From positions 1 through 8,342 of the forward strand of contig JAIRZR010000317.1 of NCBI GenBank assembly GCA_031267155.1: a stretch of DNA of 8,342 nucleotides, read 5' to 3'. Of the stretch, positions 1-7,471 are shown one piece after another. A program made the translations under genes and the position numbers. This DNA comes from Prevotellaceae bacterium (GTDB lineage: Bacteria > Bacteroidota > Bacteroidia > Bacteroidales > UBA932). The notes below the pieces were generated by a model. The model did not search any database, was not told the origin of the DNA, and saw only the letters and a program-made list of their open reading frames with translations. How positions within the stretch are numbered: the stretch's first letter is position 1; the number at the start of each line of letters is the position of its first letter.

Positions 1-163
1 AAAAAAAAAATCTCAATAATCATTCAATAACGCAATCCAAATTTTCCATTCACATTGCCAGAACACGATTCAAAAATTCAAGACCCGGATTGAGAAAAAT
101 AATTCTCAACAAAGTTGCCAGTCGATTTGACTGAACTCATCAGGAACGATACCGCGGTCTTCT
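1..163. other. AT-rich stretch downstream of rpsN, no gene seen
   Basis: In Bacteroidota rpsH (S8) normally follows rpsN within a few tens of bases. Reading the minus strand here gives only short frames, for example a 20-codon ATG frame starting MSSVKSTG and a 9-codon frame starting MENLDC. Neither resembles the S8 N-terminus. On the plus strand one frame is open from the left edge to a stop at 132-134 (43 codons), without recognisable similarity. The edge itself is a run of ten A, and the 7-bp sequence TCAATAA occurs twice nearby (13-19 and 24-30). I see no RNA gene. The stretch may be true intergenic DNA after a truncated operon, or an assembly edge. Confidence 0.6.
90..109 (-). terminator. 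Small hairpin downstream of rpsN, possible weak terminator
   Basis: A perfect 7-bp inverted repeat, TTGAGAA / TTCTCAA, with a 6-nt AT loop lies 54 nt after the rpsN stop. It is AT-rich and has no clear T run directly after it in the minus direction, so it fits poorly as an intrinsic terminator. It is listed because it is the only hairpin I saw between the last ribosomal gene and the window edge. Confidence 0.2.
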
Positions 164-433
164 CTACCAGCTTGCCTTCTTCACGCCCGGGATCAGACCG
201 TTGGAAGCCATTTCGCGGAACTGTATCCGGCTTATTCCGAACAGGCGCATATATCCTTTAGGGCGTCCTGTGAGGGAACAGCGGTTATGCAGACGTACCC
301 TGCTCGAATTTTTCGGCAATCTGGCTAAGCCCTCATAATCGCCGGCATCCTTCAAAGCCTGTCGTTTTTCCGCATACTTTGCTACAAGTTTCGCACGCTT
401 AACTTCCCGTGCTTTCATTGATTCTTTTGCCAT
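164..433 (-). CDS. rpsN: 30S ribosomal protein S14 (zinc-independent form)
   Basis: S14 is a 30S head protein that binds 16S rRNA near S3, S10 and S19. The 89-residue product carries the family signature near residues 50-75: [15 protein letters not shown] followed by [12 protein letters not shown], and it ends in VKKASW, the usual S14 C-terminus. It has a single Cys, so the CxxC pairs of the short zinc-binding form are absent. The N-terminus is Lys/Arg-rich ([15 protein letters not shown]), as in the long form, though the protein is shorter than the roughly 101 residues of E. coli S14. The gene starts 2 nt after the rplE stop. It is the last ribosomal gene in the window, because the usual next gene, rpsH, is not seen. 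Confidence 0.97.
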   Translation of the reverse strand: MAKESMKAREVKRAKLVAKYAEKRQALKDAGDYEGLARLPKNSSRVRLHNRCSLTGRPKGYMRLFGISRIQFREMASNGLIPGVKKASW

Positions 434-435
434 AC

Positions 436-1053
436 TTAATCGTTCTTTTTAGCGTTTTTAAATGGTAGTCCGAAATGACGGAGCAAAGAGTAGGATTCCC
501 TGTCGGAACCGGATGAACAGATAAACGATATTTCCATCCCCATGATTTTCGATATCTTGTCGATATCTATTTCGGGGAAAATTATCTGCTCTTCTATACC
601 CAGAGTATAGTTTCCGCGTCCGTCGAACTTGTCGTTTATACCTTTAAAATCACGAATGCGCGGCAGAGCTATGGATATTAAACGCTCGAAAAACTCGTAC
701 ATTCGCGCGCCGCGGAGCGTAACCTTAACTCCGATGGGCATGCCTTTGCGGAGCTTGAAGTTGGAAATATCCTTCTTCGAGCGGGTAATCACTGCCTTCT
801 GACCTGCGACAGTCGAAAGCTCCTGCTGGGCTACCTCAACTATCTTTTTCTTGTCGTCTCCGGACGCTGCGCTTCCGATTCCCTGGTTAATAACTATCTT
901 CTCCAGTCTTGGAACCTGCATAATGCTTTTGTATTCAAATTCCTTCATCAGAGCAGGAACAATAACGTTCCTGTATTGCTTTTTTAGAGTAGGAATATAT
1001 CCCTTGGGCGTCGCCGCTGATACGGGAGCCTCTCCTCCTTTTTTCTTAGCCAT
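436..1053 (-). CDS. rplE: 50S ribosomal protein L5
   Basis: L5 binds 5S rRNA in the central protuberance of the 50S subunit and contacts the P-site tRNA and S13. The core is clear: IVINQGIG (about residues 53-60), [18 protein letters not shown] (about 87-104), [14 protein letters not shown], and the C-terminal part with [14 protein letters not shown]. The protein has 205 residues against about 179 in E. coli; the excess is mainly an N-terminal extension of roughly 17 residues ([17 protein letters not shown]), which I believe is common in Bacteroidota. The ATG overlaps the rplX stop by 1 nt in the sequence TGATG, which points to translational coupling and supports this start. rpsN follows after 2 nt. 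Confidence 0.97.
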   Translation of the reverse strand: MAKKKGGEAPVSAATPKGYIPTLKKQYRNVIVPALMKEFEYKSIMQVPRLEKIVINQGIGSAASGDDKKKIVEVAQQELSTVAGQKAVITRSKKDISNFKLRKGMPIGVKVTLRGARMYEFFERLISIALPRIRDFKGINDKFDGRGNYTLGIEEQIIFPEIDIDKISKIMGMEISFICSSGSDRESYSLLRHFGLPFKNAKKND

Positions 1054-1409
1054 CAGTCTATTATTTTAATTATACCTGTTTTCTTAGCCTGTTTCGAATA
1101 GCGCACCGAACGGATTTTGCCATCCCTGCCGGGCTTTTCGCCCTGCATCCTGCCGACTCTGGTAGGCTTGCCCGTTTCGGGGCAAATCACCTGAAGGTTG
1201 GAAATATTGACGGGAGCTTCCTGTTCCAGCCGTGCGCCCTGCGGATGCTTGGCATTCGGCTTTGTATGCTTTGTCACAACATTGACGCCCTCGACAATCG
1301 CCCTGTTTTCCTTCGGGAAGACTTCCAGAACCTTTCCCTTGACATTTTTGTCGTCGCCGGCAATAACCTTTACAGTATCGCCTTTCCTTATACGTAACTT
1401 TACACTCAT
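1053..1409 (-). CDS. rplX: 50S ribosomal protein L24
   Basis: L24 is an early assembly initiator of the 50S subunit, bound to the 5' part of 23S rRNA near the exit tunnel. It opens with a KOW motif (residues about 6-35: [20 protein letters not shown], then [17 protein letters not shown]), followed by the family segment [17 protein letters not shown] and a basic C-terminus. I start at the ATG giving [11 protein letters not shown] (118 residues). An upstream in-frame TTG would add five residues, but that codon forms part of a GGAGG ribosome-binding site placed 8 nt before the ATG. The stop TGA shares one base with the rplE start. The rplN stop lies 19 nt upstream. Confidence 0.96.
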   Translation of the reverse strand: MSVKLRIRKGDTVKVIAGDDKNVKGKVLEVFPKENRAIVEGVNVVTKHTKPNAKHPQGARLEQEAPVNISNLQVICPETGKPTRVGRMQGEKPGRDGKIRSVRYSKQAKKTGIIKIID

Positions 1410-1417
1410 AATGTTTT

Positions 1418-1422
1418 CCTCC
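1418..1422 (-). promoter_or_regulatory. Strong Shine-Dalgarno site of rplX, decides the start
   Basis: GGAGG lies 8 nt before the rplX ATG. Most genes in this block have AT-rich leaders without a clear Shine-Dalgarno sequence, as is usual in Bacteroidota, so this near-consensus site stands out. It overlaps the alternative TTG codon and therefore argues for the downstream ATG. Confidence 0.7.
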
Positions 1423-1428
1423 AATTAA

Positions 1429-1794
1429 TTATAATACCTCGGGGGCAAGTGAGACAATCTTCATGTAATTATCGCGCAGTTCGCGCGCCACGGGACCGAA
1501 AATGCGCGTGCCGCGGATTTCGCCCTGATTGTTCAGAAGGACGCATGCATTGTCGTCAAAACGGATATACGAGCCGTCTGCGCGGCGTATTTCCTTTTTT
1601 GTCCTGACTATAACAGCTTTGGATACCGTCTTCTTCTTGACGTCGGAACCGGGGATAGCCACCTTGACACTCACCACTATTTTATCGCCCACACTGGCAT
1701 AGCGCCTGCGGGTCCCTCCAAGTACGCGGATACAAAGCACTTCCTTCGCTCCGCTGTTATCGGCTACTTGCAGCCTTGATTCTTGCTGTATCAT
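1429..1794 (-). CDS. rplN: 50S ribosomal protein L14
   Basis: L14 sits on the interface side of the 50S subunit, beside L3 and L19, and forms an intersubunit bridge to 16S rRNA helix 14. The 121-residue product is the usual length and nearly co-linear with the family: [19 protein letters not shown] at the start, [23 protein letters not shown] (about 35-50), a basic loop, then [10 protein letters not shown] and [13 protein letters not shown] near the C-terminus. The ATG lies 2 nt after the rpsQ stop. No unusual residues are seen. Confidence 0.98.
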   Translation of the reverse strand: MIQQESRLQVADNSGAKEVLCIRVLGGTRRRYASVGDKIVVSVKVAIPGSDVKKKTVSKAVIVRTKKEIRRADGSYIRFDDNACVLLNNQGEIRGTRIFGPVARELRDNYMKIVSLAPEVL

Positions 1795-1796
1795 AC

Positions 1797-2051
1797 TTAC
1801 TTAACTTTTTCTATGATTTCGACTAATCTCCAGCATTTGTTTTTACTCAACGGACGGGTTTCCATAATACGGACAGTATCTCCTTCGCTGCACTCGTTTT
1901 TCTCGTCGTGAGCCATATACTTTGTCGTCTTATTAACAAACTTGCCGTATATAGGGTGCTTTACCTTGCGCTTTTCGGCAACGACGATGGACTTGTCCAT
2001 CCTGTTGCTAATGACAATCCCTATTCTTTCCTTTCTAAAATTCCTTTCCAT
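1797..2051 (-). CDS. rpsQ: 30S ribosomal protein S17
   Basis: S17 is a primary 16S rRNA-binding protein of the OB-fold type, needed early in 30S body assembly. Recognisable segments are [20 protein letters not shown] (about residues 5-24), [19 protein letters not shown] and the OB-fold end [21 protein letters not shown] start at the ATG giving [11 protein letters not shown] (84 residues), which matches the normal N-terminus and leaves a 5-nt gap after the rpmC stop. An in-frame GTG nine bases upstream would add three residues and overlap rpmC by 4 nt; I consider it less likely. rplN follows after 2 nt. Confidence 0.96.
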   Translation of the reverse strand: MERNFRKERIGIVISNRMDKSIVVAEKRKVKHPIYGKFVNKTTKYMAHDEKNECSEGDTVRIMETRPLSKNKCWRLVEIIEKVK

Positions 2052-2056
2052 GACAA

Positions 2057-2260
2057 TCACTGTTTTTGTTCATTAATTTCCCGTTGTCTCAATTCCGTCA
2101 ACATGCGCGCAATTCCCTTGCGAACCTGCCTCAGGTTGGATGTATTCTCGGCAGGAGAAACGGCATGATCCAGTTTCATCCTGACATACTCTGCTTTTTC
2201 GGACTGAACTCTATCCTTCAGATCCTTGGTATTAAGCTCCTTAATTTCCGCTTTCTTCAT
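2057..2260 (-). CDS. rpmC: 50S ribosomal protein L29
   Basis: L29 is a small two-helix protein at the exit of the 50S tunnel, next to L23, where it helps form the docking area for factors that meet the nascent chain. The 67-residue product begins [14 protein letters not shown] and has the family core [19 protein letters not shown] (about residues 27-45), then [16 protein letters not shown]. This is the usual length and pattern: two amphipathic helices rich in Lys, Glu and Arg. It lies between rplP (13-nt gap) and rpsQ (5-nt gap to the chosen start), the canonical order. Confidence 0.96.
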   Translation of the reverse strand: MKKAEIKELNTKDLKDRVQSEKAEYVRMKLDHAVSPAENTSNLRQVRKGIARMLTELRQREINEQKQ

Positions 2261-2273
2261 TTCTTTAAATCAA

Positions 2274-2693
2274 TTATTCGGAATAATCTCTTCTTACCAC
2301 AAACTTTGTAACAATCGGAAGTTTCTGGGCGCCCAGTCTGAGCGCTTCCTTTGCAACCTCCAACGGCACTCCGTCCGCCTCGAATAGAATACGTCCCGGC
2401 GTTACCGGAGCTACAAATCCTTCGGGAGCTCCCTTACCCTTGCCCATACGCACTTCGGCGGGCTTTTTCGTGATCGGCTTGTCCGGAAATACACGGATCC
2501 AGATCTGTCCCTCGCGCTTCATGTAGCGCACAATTGCCTGACGCGCAGCTTCCAGCTGGTTTCCGGTGATCCAGGCATAATCTGTTGCTTTAATGGCAAA
2601 CGAGCCAAATGCCGGTTCATGACCCCTCTGAGCCAGTCCCTTCATTTTTCCCTTCTGCTGTCTTCTATACTTTGTCCTTTTCGGCTGTAACAT
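2274..2693 (-). CDS. rplP: 50S ribosomal protein L16
   Basis: L16 binds at the base of the 50S central protuberance and helps place the A-site tRNA; it is a late assembly protein. The 139-residue product starts with the diagnostic [19 protein letters not shown] and has [20 protein letters not shown] (about 30-49), [15 protein letters not shown] (about 64-78) and [17 protein letters not shown]. The Arg of VRMGKGKG (residue 82) corresponds to E. coli Arg81, which some bacteria hydroxylate; whether this organism does so cannot be seen. The gene lies 26 nt after the rpsC stop, one of the larger gaps in the block. Confidence 0.98.
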   Translation of the reverse strand: MLQPKRTKYRRQQKGKMKGLAQRGHEPAFGSFAIKATDYAWITGNQLEAARQAIVRYMKREGQIWIRVFPDKPITKKPAEVRMGKGKGAPEGFVAPVTPGRILFEADGVPLEVAKEALRLGAQKLPIVTKFVVRRDYSE

Positions 2694-2719
2694 TGTTCAT
2701 TCTTTTTTAAGAAAAATTA

Positions 2720-3658
2720 CTACTTTTTTGTTTGCTTGCGTCCGCCGCCGCCAGCATTACGGTTTCTGTTGTCTCCGCCACCGGCGTTACGGTTTCTGTC
2801 TCCGCTGCCGCCGCCGCCGCGGTTTCTGTTGTCTCCACGTCCCCGGTCACGGTTATCACGGTCTCCGCCACGCCCTCTGTTGTCGCGGTCGCCATAATTC
2901 CTGTCACGGTCACGGTCTCCGCGGTTTTTGTCGCGGTCGCCACGTCCTCTGTTGTCACGGTCTCCGCCACGACCTCCGTATCCGCCTCCCATATTTGCCG
3001 GAGAAGCGCCTACATTGGGTTCGAGATCCCTTTTTCCATAAACCAGACCGTTGCATATCCACACTTTTATTCCAAGCAGACCGACTTTTGTAAGGGCTTC
3101 GCCCAGAGCATAGTCAATGTTTGCACGGAAAGTATGAAGCGGAATGCGTCCTTCCTTGTAAGTCTCGGAACGCGCCATTTCGGCTCCTCCCAGACGTCCT
3201 GATATCTGGACTTTAATCCCTTCCGCTCCCATGCGCATCGTTGAGGCGATTGCCATTTTTATGGCGCGGCGATAAGAGATTCGTCCTTCCACCTGACGGG
3301 CAATATTGTTAGCCACGATCATCGAGTCAAGCTCGGGGCGTTTCACTTCAAAGATATTAATCTGGATGTCCTTGCTTGTGATTTTCTTCAATTCTTCCTT
3401 GAGAGTGTCCACTATTTCGCCGCCCTTGCCGATAATCGTACCGGGACGCGCGCTGTGAATAGTAACGGTAATCAACTTCAGTGTACGCTCAATGACGATT
3501 TTGGATAAATTCGCCTTAGCAAGACGTGTATTCAGATATGCACGAATTTTGTGGTCTTCGACAATTTTGGTGGAAAAATCTCTTCCACCGAACCAGTTGG
3601 AATCCCAACCACGGATGATTCCAAGCCTGTTACCTATCGGATTAACTTTCTGTCCCAT
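2720..3658 (-). CDS. rpsC: 30S ribosomal protein S3 with a long Gly/Arg/Asp/Asn-rich tail
   Basis: S3 lines the mRNA entry channel of the 30S subunit. The first ~215 residues are a normal S3: [14 protein letters not shown], a type-2 KH domain with [11 protein letters not shown] (GKGG at residues 77-80), then [10 protein letters not shown], whose R130, R131 and K134 match the E. coli residues linked to mRNA helicase activity. The C-terminal domain includes [12 protein letters not shown] and LGIKVWI. Residues from about 222 to 312 form a low-complexity tail of imperfect decapeptides such as [10 protein letters not shown] and [10 protein letters not shown], ending GRKQTKK. E. coli S3 has 233 residues; this one has 312. 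Bacteroidota S3 often carries a Gly/Arg tail, but I believe ~90 residues is long. The start lies 2 nt after the rplV stop. Confidence 0.97.
   Translation of the reverse strand: MGQKVNPIGNRLGIIRGWDSNWFGGRDFSTKIVEDHKIRAYLNTRLAKANLSKIVIERTLKLITVTIHSARPGTIIGKGGEIVDTLKEELKKITSKDIQINIFEVKRPELDSMIVANNIARQVEGRISYRRAIKMAIASTMRMGAEGIKVQISGRLGGAEMARSETYKEGRIPLHTFRANIDYALGEALTKVGLLGIKVWICNGLVYGKRDLEPNVGASPANMGGGYGGRGGDRDNRGRGDRDKNRGDRDRDRNYGDRDNRGRGGDRDNRDRGRGDNRNRGGGGSGDRNRNAGGGDNRNRNAGGGGRKQTKK
2723..2995 (-). repeat. Imperfect tandem repeat (about 30-bp period) coding for the S3 tail
   Basis: The DNA for the S3 tail repeats with a period near 30 bp, i.e. ten codons. On the plus strand GGTTTCTGTTGTCTCC occurs exactly at 2761-2776 and 2821-2836, with a shortened version at 2791. 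A 17-bp copy of TCACGGTCTCCGCCACG occurs at 2856-2872 and 2955-2971, and a 15-bp TTGTCGCGGTCGCCA at 2880-2894 and 2928-2942. All offsets are multiples of three (60, 99 and 48 bases), so the reading frame is kept. Such arrays can change length by slippage or recombination. Confidence 0.85.
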
Positions 3659-3660
3659 AC

Positions 3661-4071
3661 TTATTCTTCTGTTTGTTCGATTATAGAATCCACTACTACG
3701 GTAACATGGTTGGAACGTTTGCGGATACGTCCTGCCTGTCCTCTCGGAGCGGGGCGCATGCGTTTCAGTGTTCTTCCCTGATTCACGAATATTTCTTTAA
3801 CATAAAGGTTTGCGCTGTCAACGCTTGTACCTTCGTTTTTCGCTTCCCAGTTGTTGATTGCCGACTTGAGCAATTTTTCCAGACGTTCGGAAGCGGCTTT
3901 TTTACTGTATTTCAAAATATCCAGTGCGCGGTTTACTTCGACACCGCGAATCACGTCTGCCACCAGTCGCATCTTTCTTGGAGATGTCGGGCAGTCATTC
4001 AATTTGGCTATGGCTGTAAACTTTTTTTCTTCCTTAATTCGTTCAGCCATCATTTTTTTTCTTGCACCCAT
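3661..4071 (-). CDS. rplV: 50S ribosomal protein L22
   Basis: L22 has a globular domain on the 50S surface and a long beta-hairpin that reaches into the peptide exit tunnel, where it narrows the tunnel together with L4. The 136-residue product has the family core [20 protein letters not shown] (about 24-43), [25 protein letters not shown] and the tunnel hairpin with [20 protein letters not shown] (about 99-118). The N-terminus [15 protein letters not shown] matches the extended Bacteroidota form, which supports the first ATG over the internal Mets. The 34-nt gap after rpsS is the largest inside the ribosomal block; it is AT-rich and shows no hairpin I could identify. rpsC follows after 2 nt. 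Confidence 0.97.
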   Translation of the reverse strand: MGARKKMMAERIKEEKKFTAIAKLNDCPTSPRKMRLVADVIRGVEVNRALDILKYSKKAASERLEKLLKSAINNWEAKNEGTSVDSANLYVKEIFVNQGRTLKRMRPAPRGQAGRIRKRSNHVTVVVDSIIEQTEE

Positions 4072-4105
4072 TATATATTACAGATATTTTCGGTGTTACA
4101 CATTA

Positions 4106-4372
4106 TTATTTTCTGTTACCTGAATGTCCTCGGAAGGTACGGGTGGGGGCAAATTCTCCCAGCTTGTGACCTACCATGTTTTCAGTGATGTAAACGGGGA
4201 TAAATTTAATCCCGTTATGCACGGCAATCGTGTGTCCCACGAAATCCGGAGAAATCATGGATGCCCGCGACCAGGTTTTTACAACGCTTTTTTTGCCGCC
4301 TTCGTTCATTGCCGTTACCCTTTTTTCCAGTTTGGGTTCGATATATGGTCCCTTTTTCAGTGATCTACTCAT
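4106..4372 (-). CDS. rpsS: 30S ribosomal protein S19
   Basis: S19 binds in the 30S head with S13 and contacts the A-site finger of the 50S. The 88-residue product is a standard S19: [19 protein letters not shown] at the start, [22 protein letters not shown] in the middle and [17 protein letters not shown] [19 protein letters not shown], then TFRGHSG at the end. The ATG lies 21 nt after the rplB stop. The 12-bp sequence at the start of the gene (minus strand ATCACTGAAAAA, 4353-4364) is repeated at the rplB stop (4383-4394). Between them a four-codon frame, MLKK, ends in a TGA that overlaps the rpsS start as ATGA, so termination of this mini-frame could in principle feed the rpsS start. Confidence 0.97.
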   Translation of the reverse strand: MSRSLKKGPYIEPKLEKRVTAMNEGGKKSVVKTWSRASMISPDFVGHTIAVHNGIKFIPVYITENMVGHKLGEFAPTRTFRGHSGNRK

Positions 4373-4393
4373 TTCTTCAACATTTTTCAGTGA

Positions 4394-5218
4394 TTACTTT
4401 TTTCTTCTTTCCAAAATAAATTTCCTGGAAGTTTTCTTCGGATCACGAGTTTTGTATCCTTTAGCCAGCAGGCCCTTCCTCGATCGCGGATGTCCTCCCG
4501 AAGCACGTCCTTCGCCGCCTCCCATCGGGTGGTCAACAGGGTTCATTGCGACGCCTCTCACTCTGGGACGGCGTCCTTTCCAGCGGTTTCTGCCTGCCTT
4601 GCCGTGGATTTCAAGACTGTGATCGGGATTTGATACCGAACCGACAGTAGCCTTGCAGGTTACCAGCACCATGCGTGTTTCGCCCGAGGGCAGTTTCAGC
4701 ACGGCATGTCTTCCTTCGCGGGCTAAGAGCTGAGCGTATGATCCTGCGCTGCGCGCCATTACGGCTCCCTGCCCGGGATGAAGCTCGATATTGTGTACAA
4801 CTGTTCCCAAAGGTATTTCGGATAGAAACAGTGCATTTCCGATTTCGGGTGCGATTCCGGTGCCCGAAATGATTTTCTGCCCGACTTTCAAGCCGTTTGG
4901 CGCTACGATATAGCGTTTTTCGCCATCCGCATATCTAAGCAGGGCGATCCGGGCGCTGCGGTTCGGGTCGTATTCTATGGTTCTGACCGTTGCAGCCATT
5001 CCGTCCTTGTCGCGCTTGAAATCGATGATGCGATATCTGCGTTTATGACCTCCGCCGATGTAGCGCATGGTCATTTTTCCTGTATTATTGCGTCCTCCCG
5101 TTTTTTTCAGGGGCGCCAGCAAGCTCTTTTCCGGTGATGTAGAAGTAATATCGTCAAACGTTCCAATCACTTTGTTTCTTGTTCCGGGTGTAACCGGCTT
5201 AAATTTCCTTACTCCCAT
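4394..5218 (-). CDS. rplB: 50S ribosomal protein L2
   Basis: L2 is a universally conserved 23S rRNA-binding protein near the peptidyl transferase centre, needed for subunit association and tRNA binding. The 274-residue product has usual length and order: an N-terminal part with [11 protein letters not shown] and [20 protein letters not shown] (about 42-61), an OB-like central domain with [22 protein letters not shown], an SH3-like domain with [19 protein letters not shown], and the basic C-terminal arm. The motif [13 protein letters not shown] keeps His230 (E. coli His229 in mature numbering), tied experimentally to peptidyl transfer, while the second His of the E. coli DHPHGGG is Met here, as I believe is usual in this phylum. 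It begins 6 nt after rplW. Confidence 0.98.
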   Translation of the reverse strand: MGVRKFKPVTPGTRNKVIGTFDDITSTSPEKSLLAPLKKTGGRNNTGKMTMRYIGGGHKRRYRIIDFKRDKDGMAATVRTIEYDPNRSARIALLRYADGEKRYIVAPNGLKVGQKIISGTGIAPEIGNALFLSEIPLGTVVHNIELHPGQGAVMARSAGSYAQLLAREGRHAVLKLPSGETRMVLVTCKATVGSVSNPDHSLEIHGKAGRNRWKGRRPRVRGVAMNPVDHPMGGGEGRASGGHPRSRKGLLAKGYKTRDPKKTSRKFILERRKK

Positions 5219-5224
5219 AATCTT

Positions 5225-5515
5225 TTAGATATTACTGTAAAAATCAATGCGTTCACCTTCATTAAGTGTAATAATGGCTTTCTTGAAGTGGTTTGTACGA
5301 CCGGTCAATAATCCGGCTTTTGTAAACCGGCTTTTATGCTTGCCCTTGTAATTCATCGTATTAACCGCTTTAACATTTACCTTGTAGAACTCTTCGACTG
5401 CCTTTTTGATTTGCAGTTTGTCGGCTCTGCGATCAACAACTATACCGTAACGGTTCAATTTTTCGCCTTGACGCGTCATTTTTTCGGTAACTATCGGCCT
5501 GAATAATATTTCCAT
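5225..5515 (-). CDS. rplW: 50S ribosomal protein L23
   Basis: L23 lies at the exit of the 50S peptide tunnel and is the docking site for trigger factor and the signal recognition particle. The 96-residue product has the family opening FRPIVTEKMT (residues about 5-14), the helix-strand stretch YGIVVDRRADKLQIKKAVEEFYKVNVKAVNT split around residue 35, and the basic loop NYKGKHKSRF before a C-terminal strand FKKAIITLNEGERIDFY. Length and pattern are normal. The ATG is 3 nt after the rplD stop and the stop is 6 nt before rplB, so it is very probably translated in series with both. Confidence 0.96.
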   Translation of the reverse strand: MEILFRPIVTEKMTRQGEKLNRYGIVVDRRADKLQIKKAVEEFYKVNVKAVNTMNYKGKHKSRFTKAGLLTGRTNHFKKAIITLNEGERIDFYSNI

Positions 5516-5518
5516 TTC

Positions 5519-6166
5519 TTATACGTTTTCCTGTTTAGAAACACCGAATAAACTGTGAATTTTGTCAACTGCACCTTCCAGAAGGACTATACTTGACGCG
5601 TTAAGTATGTCATAAGTAGTCAAATCTGAAGCAATTACAACCTTCACCTTCGGCAGGTTTCTGGACGACAAATATACATTATTATTTAATTCCCCAAGCA
5701 CAAGAAGCAATTTTTTATCGGAAACCTTCAGATTACTGCTTATTTCCAGAAACTGTCCTGTTTTCGGGACATCAAACGAGAAATCTTCCACAACGGTGAT
5801 TGCATTCTCCTTTGCCTTGTCCGAAAGGGCGCTCCTGCGCGCCAGGGATTTAACTTTCTTGTTCAGCTTGAAGCTGTAGTCTCTGGGAACAGGTCCGAAA
5901 GCGCGTCCTCCGCCTACATATATCGGCGATTTGATGCTTCCGTGGCGTGCGCCGCCGCCGCCTTTCTGCTTGCCCATTTTCTTTGTACTGTACGCTACTT
6001 CGGCTCTCTGTTTCGCCTTGTGCGTGCCCTGACGTCTGTTTGCAAGATACTGCTTAACGTCCAGATACATGACGTGTTCGTTCGGCTGAATGCCAAACAC
6101 CGAATCATCAAGAGTTACTTTTTTTGACGATTCGCTTCCGTCGATCTTATATAATGCCAATTCCAT
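5519..6166 (-). CDS. rplD: 50S ribosomal protein L4
   Basis: L4 has a globular domain on the 50S surface and an extended loop that forms the tunnel constriction with L22. In E. coli it also represses its own S10 operon; nothing here shows whether that applies. The 215-residue product has the loop segment [20 protein letters not shown] (about residues 67-86), the counterpart of the E. coli loop where macrolide-resistance changes occur, followed by [20 protein letters not shown] and the C-terminal alpha/beta part with LLLVLGE and [19 protein letters not shown]. The loop has four Gly in a row where E. coli has GTGR. It starts 5 nt after the rplC stop. Confidence 0.97.
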   Translation of the reverse strand: MELALYKIDGSESSKKVTLDDSVFGIQPNEHVMYLDVKQYLANRRQGTHKAKQRAEVAYSTKKMGKQKGGGGARHGSIKSPIYVGGGRAFGPVPRDYSFKLNKKVKSLARRSALSDKAKENAITVVEDFSFDVPKTGQFLEISSNLKVSDKKLLLVLGELNNNVYLSSRNLPKVKVVIASDLTTYDILNASSIVLLEGAVDKIHSLFGVSKQENV

Positions 6167-6171
6167 AATAT

Positions 6172-6792
6172 TTATCCCTCAATTATCAAATACGAGCCTT
6201 TTGCCCCCGGTATGGAACCTTTGACCAGCAGCAAGTTATTTTCAGGAATAACTTTCAGCACTCTTAAGTTAACAACTTTTACTCTGTCGCCTCCCATGCG
6301 TCCGGCAAGTTTTTTGCCCTTGAACACTCTGGATGGATACGACGATGCGCCCATTGATCCGGGTGCACGACCACGGTTATGCTGTCCGTGGGTTTGACCG
6401 CCCACTCCGCCAAATCCGTGACGCTTAACTACTCCCTGAAATCCCTTTCCTTTCGAGATTCCAACGACATCTACCCATTCGCCCTCGCTGAACAGGTCAA
6501 CCGTTACCGATTCTCCCAATGTCAATTCCCTGTCAAAATCCTTGGGAAACTCGACAAGTTTCTTTTTCGGTGCCGTGCCGGCTTTCTTGAAGTGGCACAA
6601 CAGCGACTTGCTGGTGTTTTTTTCTTTCTTGTCGTCATAGGCAAGCTGAACTGCTTCATATCCGTCGATTTCAACGGACTTGACTTGCGTGACTACACAT
6701 GGACCAGCCTCAATAACTGTACAGGGGATATTCTTTCCGTCATCCCCAAACACAGAAGTCATTCCGACTTTTTTTCCAATAATTCCTGGCAT
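6172..6792 (-). CDS. rplC: 50S ribosomal protein L3
   Basis: L3 initiates 50S assembly, and its long extension reaches close to the peptidyl transferase centre. The 206-residue product starts [15 protein letters not shown], as expected for the family, and carries [19 protein letters not shown] (about 112-130), [15 protein letters not shown] and [15 protein letters not shown] (about 158-172). Aligned without gaps to E. coli GSIGQNQTPGKV, the segment here is [12 protein letters not shown], so the glutamine methylated by PrmB in E. coli is missing. The gene begins 18 nt after the S24-like gene, not after rpsJ as is usual. I saw no Bacteroidota promoter in the gap, so it is probably co-transcribed with the two upstream genes. 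Confidence 0.97.
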   Translation of the reverse strand: MPGIIGKKVGMTSVFGDDGKNIPCTVIEAGPCVVTQVKSVEIDGYEAVQLAYDDKKEKNTSKSLLCHFKKAGTAPKKKLVEFPKDFDRELTLGESVTVDLFSEGEWVDVVGISKGKGFQGVVKRHGFGGVGGQTHGQHNRGRAPGSMGASSYPSRVFKGKKLAGRMGGDRVKVVNLRVLKVIPENNLLLVKGSIPGAKGSYLIIEG

Positions 6793-6810
6793 GTTTTTAA
6801 TAATTATTAT

Positions 6811-7470
6811 TTATCTTTTTTCTATAATTTCTACATTTTCATTTTGAATGACATGTTCCACCTGTCCAAAAATCCGGTCTGCCGGATGAAATGAATAGTG
6901 AACCTGTCGCTTTCTTGTTGTCTCCGATACCAGCAGCTGACATCCGCGCCGCTTACATTCATCGATTTTCTCCCTGATATCTGCATGTTTAAACTTCTCC
7001 GAATCCAGACGGTGTTCTTTTATCCATGTCTCGAATTTCCCTGCGCTATCATCCTGACAGTCATAGAAATCTATGGGTTTCCGGAGTTTATATTCGATTT
7101 TATTCCTTTTTGGAGGAAATACTTTCAGAACAAAAATCGAGGTTTCAGTGATGGCGAAATGATCCTTTTTCACAAGAACAACATCCCCGCTTTCGATACC
7201 GAATCTGCGCATTGATTTTCCGTCAACAACAAAAGAGACATACTGACTTTTGTCTATTGTTTCCCCGTCCAGTTCAAAAGAGTCTTTTTCGTATTCCTTT
7301 TCCAGCCAGACAACAGCTTCTTTACGCTTTTTTATACTGCCGGCAGAGACCAGTTTATATTTTATGCCGCCCCTACTTGCTTCCAGTTTTTTCACCTTCG
7401 AAAGAAGCATTTTCGTCATAAAATACATAAAAACAAGCCATATAAGAACCAATACGCAAAATAACACCAT
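6811..7470 (-). CDS. Membrane-anchored protein with an S24/S26-like peptidase signature
   Basis: I do not recognise a named family. The 219-residue protein has one N-terminal hydrophobic segment (residues about 2-18) followed by a Lys-rich stretch, so the rest is probably cytoplasmic. The segment SFVVDGKSMRRFGIESGDVVLVKK (about 79-102, shown in parts: VDGKSM, GIESGDVVLV) resembles the pattern around the catalytic Ser of LexA-type S24 and signal peptidase S26 domains, with Ser86 as candidate nucleophile. IEYKLRK offers Lys128 as candidate base. A later segment, HPADRIFGQVEHVI (about 195-208), resembles the end of that fold; about 55 residues between them are not explained. A helix-turn-helix domain is not seen. 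The ATG has a strong GGGGAGG site, 1 nt gap to the upstream gene, and rplC follows 18 nt later. An inactive, regulatory-type domain is also possible. Confidence 0.6.
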   Translation of the reverse strand: MVLFCVLVLIWLVFMYFMTKMLLSKVKKLEASRGGIKYKLVSAGSIKKRKEAVVWLEKEYEKDSFELDGETIDKSQYVSFVVDGKSMRRFGIESGDVVLVKKDHFAITETSIFVLKVFPPKRNKIEYKLRKPIDFYDCQDDSAGKFETWIKEHRLDSEKFKHADIREKIDECKRRGCQLLVSETTRKRQVHYSFHPADRIFGQVEHVIQNENVEIIEKR

Positions 7471-7471
7471 C

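Noticed and set aside
3..134. 43-codon plus-strand frame open from the left edge
   Set aside because: No similarity recognised, and a frame of this length is not unusual by chance; it could only be a gene end if sequence beyond the window supports it.
1410..1424. TTG start that would lengthen L24 by five residues
   Set aside because: The TTG overlaps the GGAGG site of the following ATG, which gives the normal L24 start.
2052..2060. GTG start that would lengthen S17 by three residues
   Set aside because: The ATG at 2051 gives the usual S17 N-terminus and avoids overlap with rpmC.
2707..2970. Minus-strand frame with Thr/Val/Glu/Ala repeats
   Set aside because: It is the S3 tail repeat read in another frame, inside the confident rpsC gene.
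2732..3202. Plus-strand 156-codon frame rich in Val, Ser, Ala and Thr
   Set aside because: It is antisense to rpsC, and its first half is the complement of the S3 tail repeats; the composition reflects the repeat, not a gene.
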